Assembly (NCBI GenBank): GCA_031292755.1
Contig: JARLGM010000055.1
Coordinates: forward strand, 1-36,855
DNA length: 36,855 nucleotides
DNA from: Candidatus Sulfopaludibacter sp.
GTDB taxonomy: Bacteria > Acidobacteriota > Terriglobia > Bryobacterales > Bryobacteraceae
Reading direction: 5' to 3'
Below are positions 34,256 to 36,855 of this stretch, one piece after another. The notes under the pieces were generated by a model. That model made no database searches. It was not told where the DNA came from and saw nothing but the letters and a program-made list of their open reading frames with translations. The stretch's first letter is position 1, and the number at the start of each line of letters is the position of its first letter. Position numbers and translations under genes: made by a program.

Positions 34256-34261
34256 ATACTA
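34256..34261 (-). promoter_or_regulatory. putative -10 box for the YjbR-like gene
   Basis: TAGTAT on the minus strand, 17 bases before the ATG at 34238, would leave a leader of about 10 bases. No -35 was identified. Confidence 0.3.
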
Positions 34262-34305
34262 CCCCGGCCAGCGTGCTTTCTGATATCGTTCACGTGGAGA
34301 GGCAA

Positions 34306-35994
34306 ATGACACACCGAAGAGACTTCTTGAAGCGTGTGAGCCTGGGACTGGCGGGAAGCGCTCTGAGCGCGGCGGCGCTGGATGCCGCGTTCAACGTCAG
34401 GACATTCGGCGCCAAAGGAGACGGCAAAGCACTGGACACCGCGGCCATCAATAAGGCCATCGAGGCCGCCGCGGCGGCAGGCGGTGGGACCGTCGCTTTT
34501 CCGGCGGGCAGTTATCTGAGTTTTTCCATTCATCTCAAAAGCAACGTGACCCTGTATCTCGACACCGGCGCGACCATCATTGCGGCCGACACGCCGGAGG
34601 GCGGCGCCGGCGCATACGATGCCGCCGAGGCGAACCAGTGGGACAAGTATCAGGACTTCGGCCACAGCCATTTTCAGAACAGTCTGCTTTGGGGAGACGG
34701 CATCGAAAACGCCGGTATCAGCGGCAGCGGACGCATCTGGGGCAAGGGGTTGAGCCGCGGACAGGGCGCCATGAATCCCGGCGTTGGGAATAAGTCGATC
34801 AGCCTGCGGAACTGCCACAATATCCTGTTGCGCGATTTTTCGATCCTGCACGGCGGCCACTTCGGCATCCTGGCCACCGGCGTGGACAACCTGACCATCG
34901 ACAATCTGAAGATCGACACCAACCGCGACGGCATGGACGTGGATTCGTGCCGCAACGTACGCATCTCCAACTGCTACGTCAATTCGCCGTGGGACGACGG
35001 CATCTGCCTGAAGGCCGATTACGCGCTCGGCTCGGCGCGGCAAACCCAATTCGTCACCATCACCAATTGCTACGTGAGCGGCTGTTGGGAAGAGGGCACC
35101 ATGCTGGACGGTACCTATAAGAAATTCGGGCCGGAGGCGAGGGTGCCGCATACGGGGCGCATCAAGTTCGGCACCGAATCCGCGGGGGGCTTCCGCAACA
35201 TCACCATTTCCAACTGCGTGTTCGAAGGCTGCCAGGGGCTGGCGCTGGAGACGGTGGACGGCGCGCTGCTGGAAGATGTGACGGTGAGCAATATTTCGAT
35301 GCGCGACATCATGAGCGCCCCCATCTTCATGCGCCTGGGCCGGCGGCTGCGCGCGCCGGACGGCACCGCGATAGGCACCTTGAAGCGCGTCATTATCGAC
35401 AACCTGGTCTGCTCCAACTCGGTCTCGGCGTTGGGATCGGTGATCAGCGGAATCCCCGGCCACTATATAGAGGATGTGAAGATCAGCAACGTGGAAATCC
35501 AGCATCAGGGAGGCGGCACCAGGGAAGACGCGTCGTATCAGCCGCCCGAGGCCGAGGACATCTATCCCGAGCCGGACATGTTCACCGCACCGCCGCGGCC
35601 GGGGCGGAATGGGCGGGGTCCCAACGGCGATTTCGTGCCGGAAGGGCAGGGACGCGGAGCGGCCGGCGCAGGCCGGGGAGCGGCCCAGCAGGGCGGGCGC
35701 GGACGAGGGAACGCGCAGCCGGTGGAGCGGCATAAAATGCCCTCGCAGGGATTCTACATCCGGCACGTGAAAGGTATCGAGTTCGACAATGTCCACATCA
35801 TGGCGGAAACGGAAGATCGCCGGCCCGCTTTCGTACTGGACGATGTACAGGACGCCGACTTCTTCCGCATCAAGACGCCGCAAGCCGCCGATACGCCAGT
35901 GTTCGCTTTGCACAGCGTCACCGGCCTGAGCGTGCACATGTGCACGGGCGTGAAAGACACCCAATTGCAGAAGGTGGAACAGAAGACGCTGTAG
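34306..35994 (+). CDS. Tat-exported GH28 (polygalacturonase-like) glycosidase
   Basis: The ATG at 34306 has a GGAGAGG Shine-Dalgarno; the product is 562 residues. MTHRRDFLKRVSLGLAGSAL is a Tat leader. The body is a right-handed parallel beta-helix starting with FNVRTFGAKGDGKALDTAAI, the pectinase entry motif. GH28 motifs are NRD (206-208, in DTNRDGMDVDSC), DD (230-231, in SPWDDGICLKA) and RIK (285-287, in HTGRIKFGTES). The usual Gly-His-Gly between DD and RIK is not seen. Residues ~425-480 form an insertion rich in Arg, Gly, Pro and Ala (PPRPGRNGRGPNG, GRGAAGAGRGAAQQGGRGRG). It should cleave galacturonide or related glycosidic bonds in plant polymers, with the missing His as a caution. A PIG-L deacetylase follows 15 bases later. 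Confidence 0.87.
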   Translation: MTHRRDFLKRVSLGLAGSALSAAALDAAFNVRTFGAKGDGKALDTAAINKAIEAAAAAGGGTVAFPAGSYLSFSIHLKSNVTLYLDTGATIIAADTPEGGAGAYDAAEANQWDKYQDFGHSHFQNSLLWGDGIENAGISGSGRIWGKGLSRGQGAMNPGVGNKSISLRNCHNILLRDFSILHGGHFGILATGVDNLTIDNLKIDTNRDGMDVDSCRNVRISNCYVNSPWDDGICLKADYALGSARQTQFVTITNCYVSGCWEEGTMLDGTYKKFGPEARVPHTGRIKFGTESAGGFRNITISNCVFEGCQGLALETVDGALLEDVTVSNISMRDIMSAPIFMRLGRRLRAPDGTAIGTLKRVIIDNLVCSNSVSALGSVISGIPGHYIEDVKISNVEIQHQGGGTREDASYQPPEAEDIYPEPDMFTAPPRPGRNGRGPNGDFVPEGQGRGAAGAGRGAAQQGGRGRGNAQPVERHKMPSQGFYIRHVKGIEFDNVHIMAETEDRRPAFVLDDVQDADFFRIKTPQAADTPVFALHSVTGLSVHMCTGVKDTQLQKVEQKTL

Positions 35995-36009
35995 ACAGGA
36001 GGTGCAATC

Positions 36010-36855
36010 GTGAAATCCCCGATCGCGGCCCTGGCGTTGACGGGGGCGCTGGGCTTCTTACTCGGAACCTTGGTGAATGCCCCGCATCCCACCATCGTTC
36101 TGGCACAAACCGCCGCTCCGAGCTCGCCCGCCAATGACGGCAAGCTGCGCATCATCGTTTTTGGCGCGCATCCCGACGACGCGGAGTATCGCGGCGCCGG
36201 CGCGGCCATGAAATGGGCCAGACTGGGGCACCATGTGAAGTTCGTCTCTGCCACCAACGGCGATGTCGGCCACTGGCAGATGGCCGGAGGTCCGCTGGCG
36301 CTGCGCCGGAAGAAGGAAGTGATGGCGGTGGCGCAACGCCTGGGTGTGACCACTGAGGTGCTGGATATCCACGATGGCGAGATCATGCCCACGCTCGAGA
36401 ACCGGCGCACCATCACGCGCCTGATTCGCGAGTGGAACGCGGACGTAGTGATCACTAACCGGCCGAACGACTACCATCCCGATCATCGATATACGTCGAT
36501 CCTGGTGCAGGATTCCGCCTACATGGTAGGGGTACCGTTCTTCGTCCCGAGCGTGCCGTCGCTGAAGAGGAATCCGGTGTTCCTGTACGCGTCGGACCGC
36601 TTCCAGCGCCCCAATCCGTTTCGCGCCGATGTGGCCGTGGGAATTGACGACGTGATCGATCCGACCGTGGACGCGCTGCTGCTGATGCAATCGCAGATAC
36701 AGGAGGGCGGGGCCGACGGCCATGCCGGTCTGTACCCCGACGACGCTGCCGGCCGGAAGCGGCGCGACGAAGAGTGCCGTGCCATGCTGACGCGCCGCTA
36801 CGCCGCGCAGGCGGACATGTATCGCGACGCGCTGGTGAAATTCTATGGTCCGGAG
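36010..36855 (+). CDS. exported PIG-L/LmbE-family deacetylase, 3' end cut by window edge
   Basis: A near-perfect AGGAGGTG Shine-Dalgarno (35997-36004) precedes the GTG at 36010, and the frame is open to the right edge (282 residues visible). The N-terminus has a membrane or signal segment (SPIAALALTGALGFLLGTLV). The zinc-site motif AHPDDAE (His54, Asp56, Asp57) and the later RPNDYHPDHRY give the PIG-L metal-binding set. These enzymes remove N-acetyl groups from GlcNAc-type sugars. It is probably co-transcribed with the GH28 gene, which suggests joint breakdown or remodelling of a polysaccharide. The C-terminus is not in the window. Confidence 0.88.
   Translation, partial: MKSPIAALALTGALGFLLGTLVNAPHPTIVLAQTAAPSSPANDGKLRIIVFGAHPDDAEYRGAGAAMKWARLGHHVKFVSATNGDVGHWQMAGGPLALRRKKEVMAVAQRLGVTTEVLDIHDGEIMPTLENRRTITRLIREWNADVVITNRPNDYHPDHRYTSILVQDSAYMVGVPFFVPSVPSLKRNPVFLYASDRFQRPNPFRADVAVGIDDVIDPTVDALLLMQSQIQEGGADGHAGLYPDDAAGRKRRDEECRAMLTRRYAAQADMYRDALVKFYGPE

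Overview
The window looks like a piece of a soil acidobacterial chromosome of the Solibacter/Bryobacter type. This rests on the GC-rich coding sequence, the PadR regulator paired with a long orphan MacB/FtsX-type permease, many secreted carbohydrate-active or propeller proteins, Tat-type leaders and frequent GTG/TTG starts. It is an inference from gene content; there is no rRNA or tRNA here to confirm it.

Left part (1-8730). A minus-strand operon with almost no gaps encodes a SpoIVB/S55-like secreted peptidase-domain protein, a secreted beta-propeller protein with Ig/FN3-like C-terminal domains, and a Tat-exported six-hairpin glycosidase-like enzyme cut by the left edge. Divergent to it are a mutarotase-fold protein and an exported amidase. 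A small graveyard follows: a 38-codon ORF, a truncated DUF5615 (PIN-like toxin) start, and a scrap of a second amidase tail.

Middle left (8730-18050). A PadR regulator and an 887-residue permease form a coupled operon behind a promoter with a well-formed inverted-repeat operator. Then come an unknown protein, a PAP2 phosphatase, a coupled pair (propeller-phosphoesterase and aldo/keto reductase) and a secreted coiled-coil protein.

Cell-shape cluster (18119-32030). mreB, mreC, mreD, a GT-C-like membrane protein, mrdA (PBP2), rodA and an RNase E/G gene run on the plus strand. Between the membrane protein and mrdA sits a 3.1-kb accessory island. It holds a reversed two-gene module (AAA/ABC-type ATPase plus DUF4276 protein), a crippled second PBP2 copy, and a tandemly duplicated unit made of a PBP2 tail fragment plus a small membrane coiled-coil gene. 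The ATPase has a single in-frame TAG exactly at the expected catalytic glutamate. The second small gene is also shortened by a TAG where its sister has Glu.

Right part (32048-36855). An MBL-fold hydrolase and a membrane protein form a pair. Their end faces a YjbR-like gene across a long inverted repeat that also supplies the tail of the YjbR-like protein. A Tat-exported GH28 protein and a PIG-L deacetylase (cut by the right edge) close the window.

A recurrent theme is a TANNNT-like -10 box placed 6-9 nt before a start codon that has no Shine-Dalgarno sequence, suggesting leaderless mRNAs for about seven genes, while other genes have strong Shine-Dalgarno sites.
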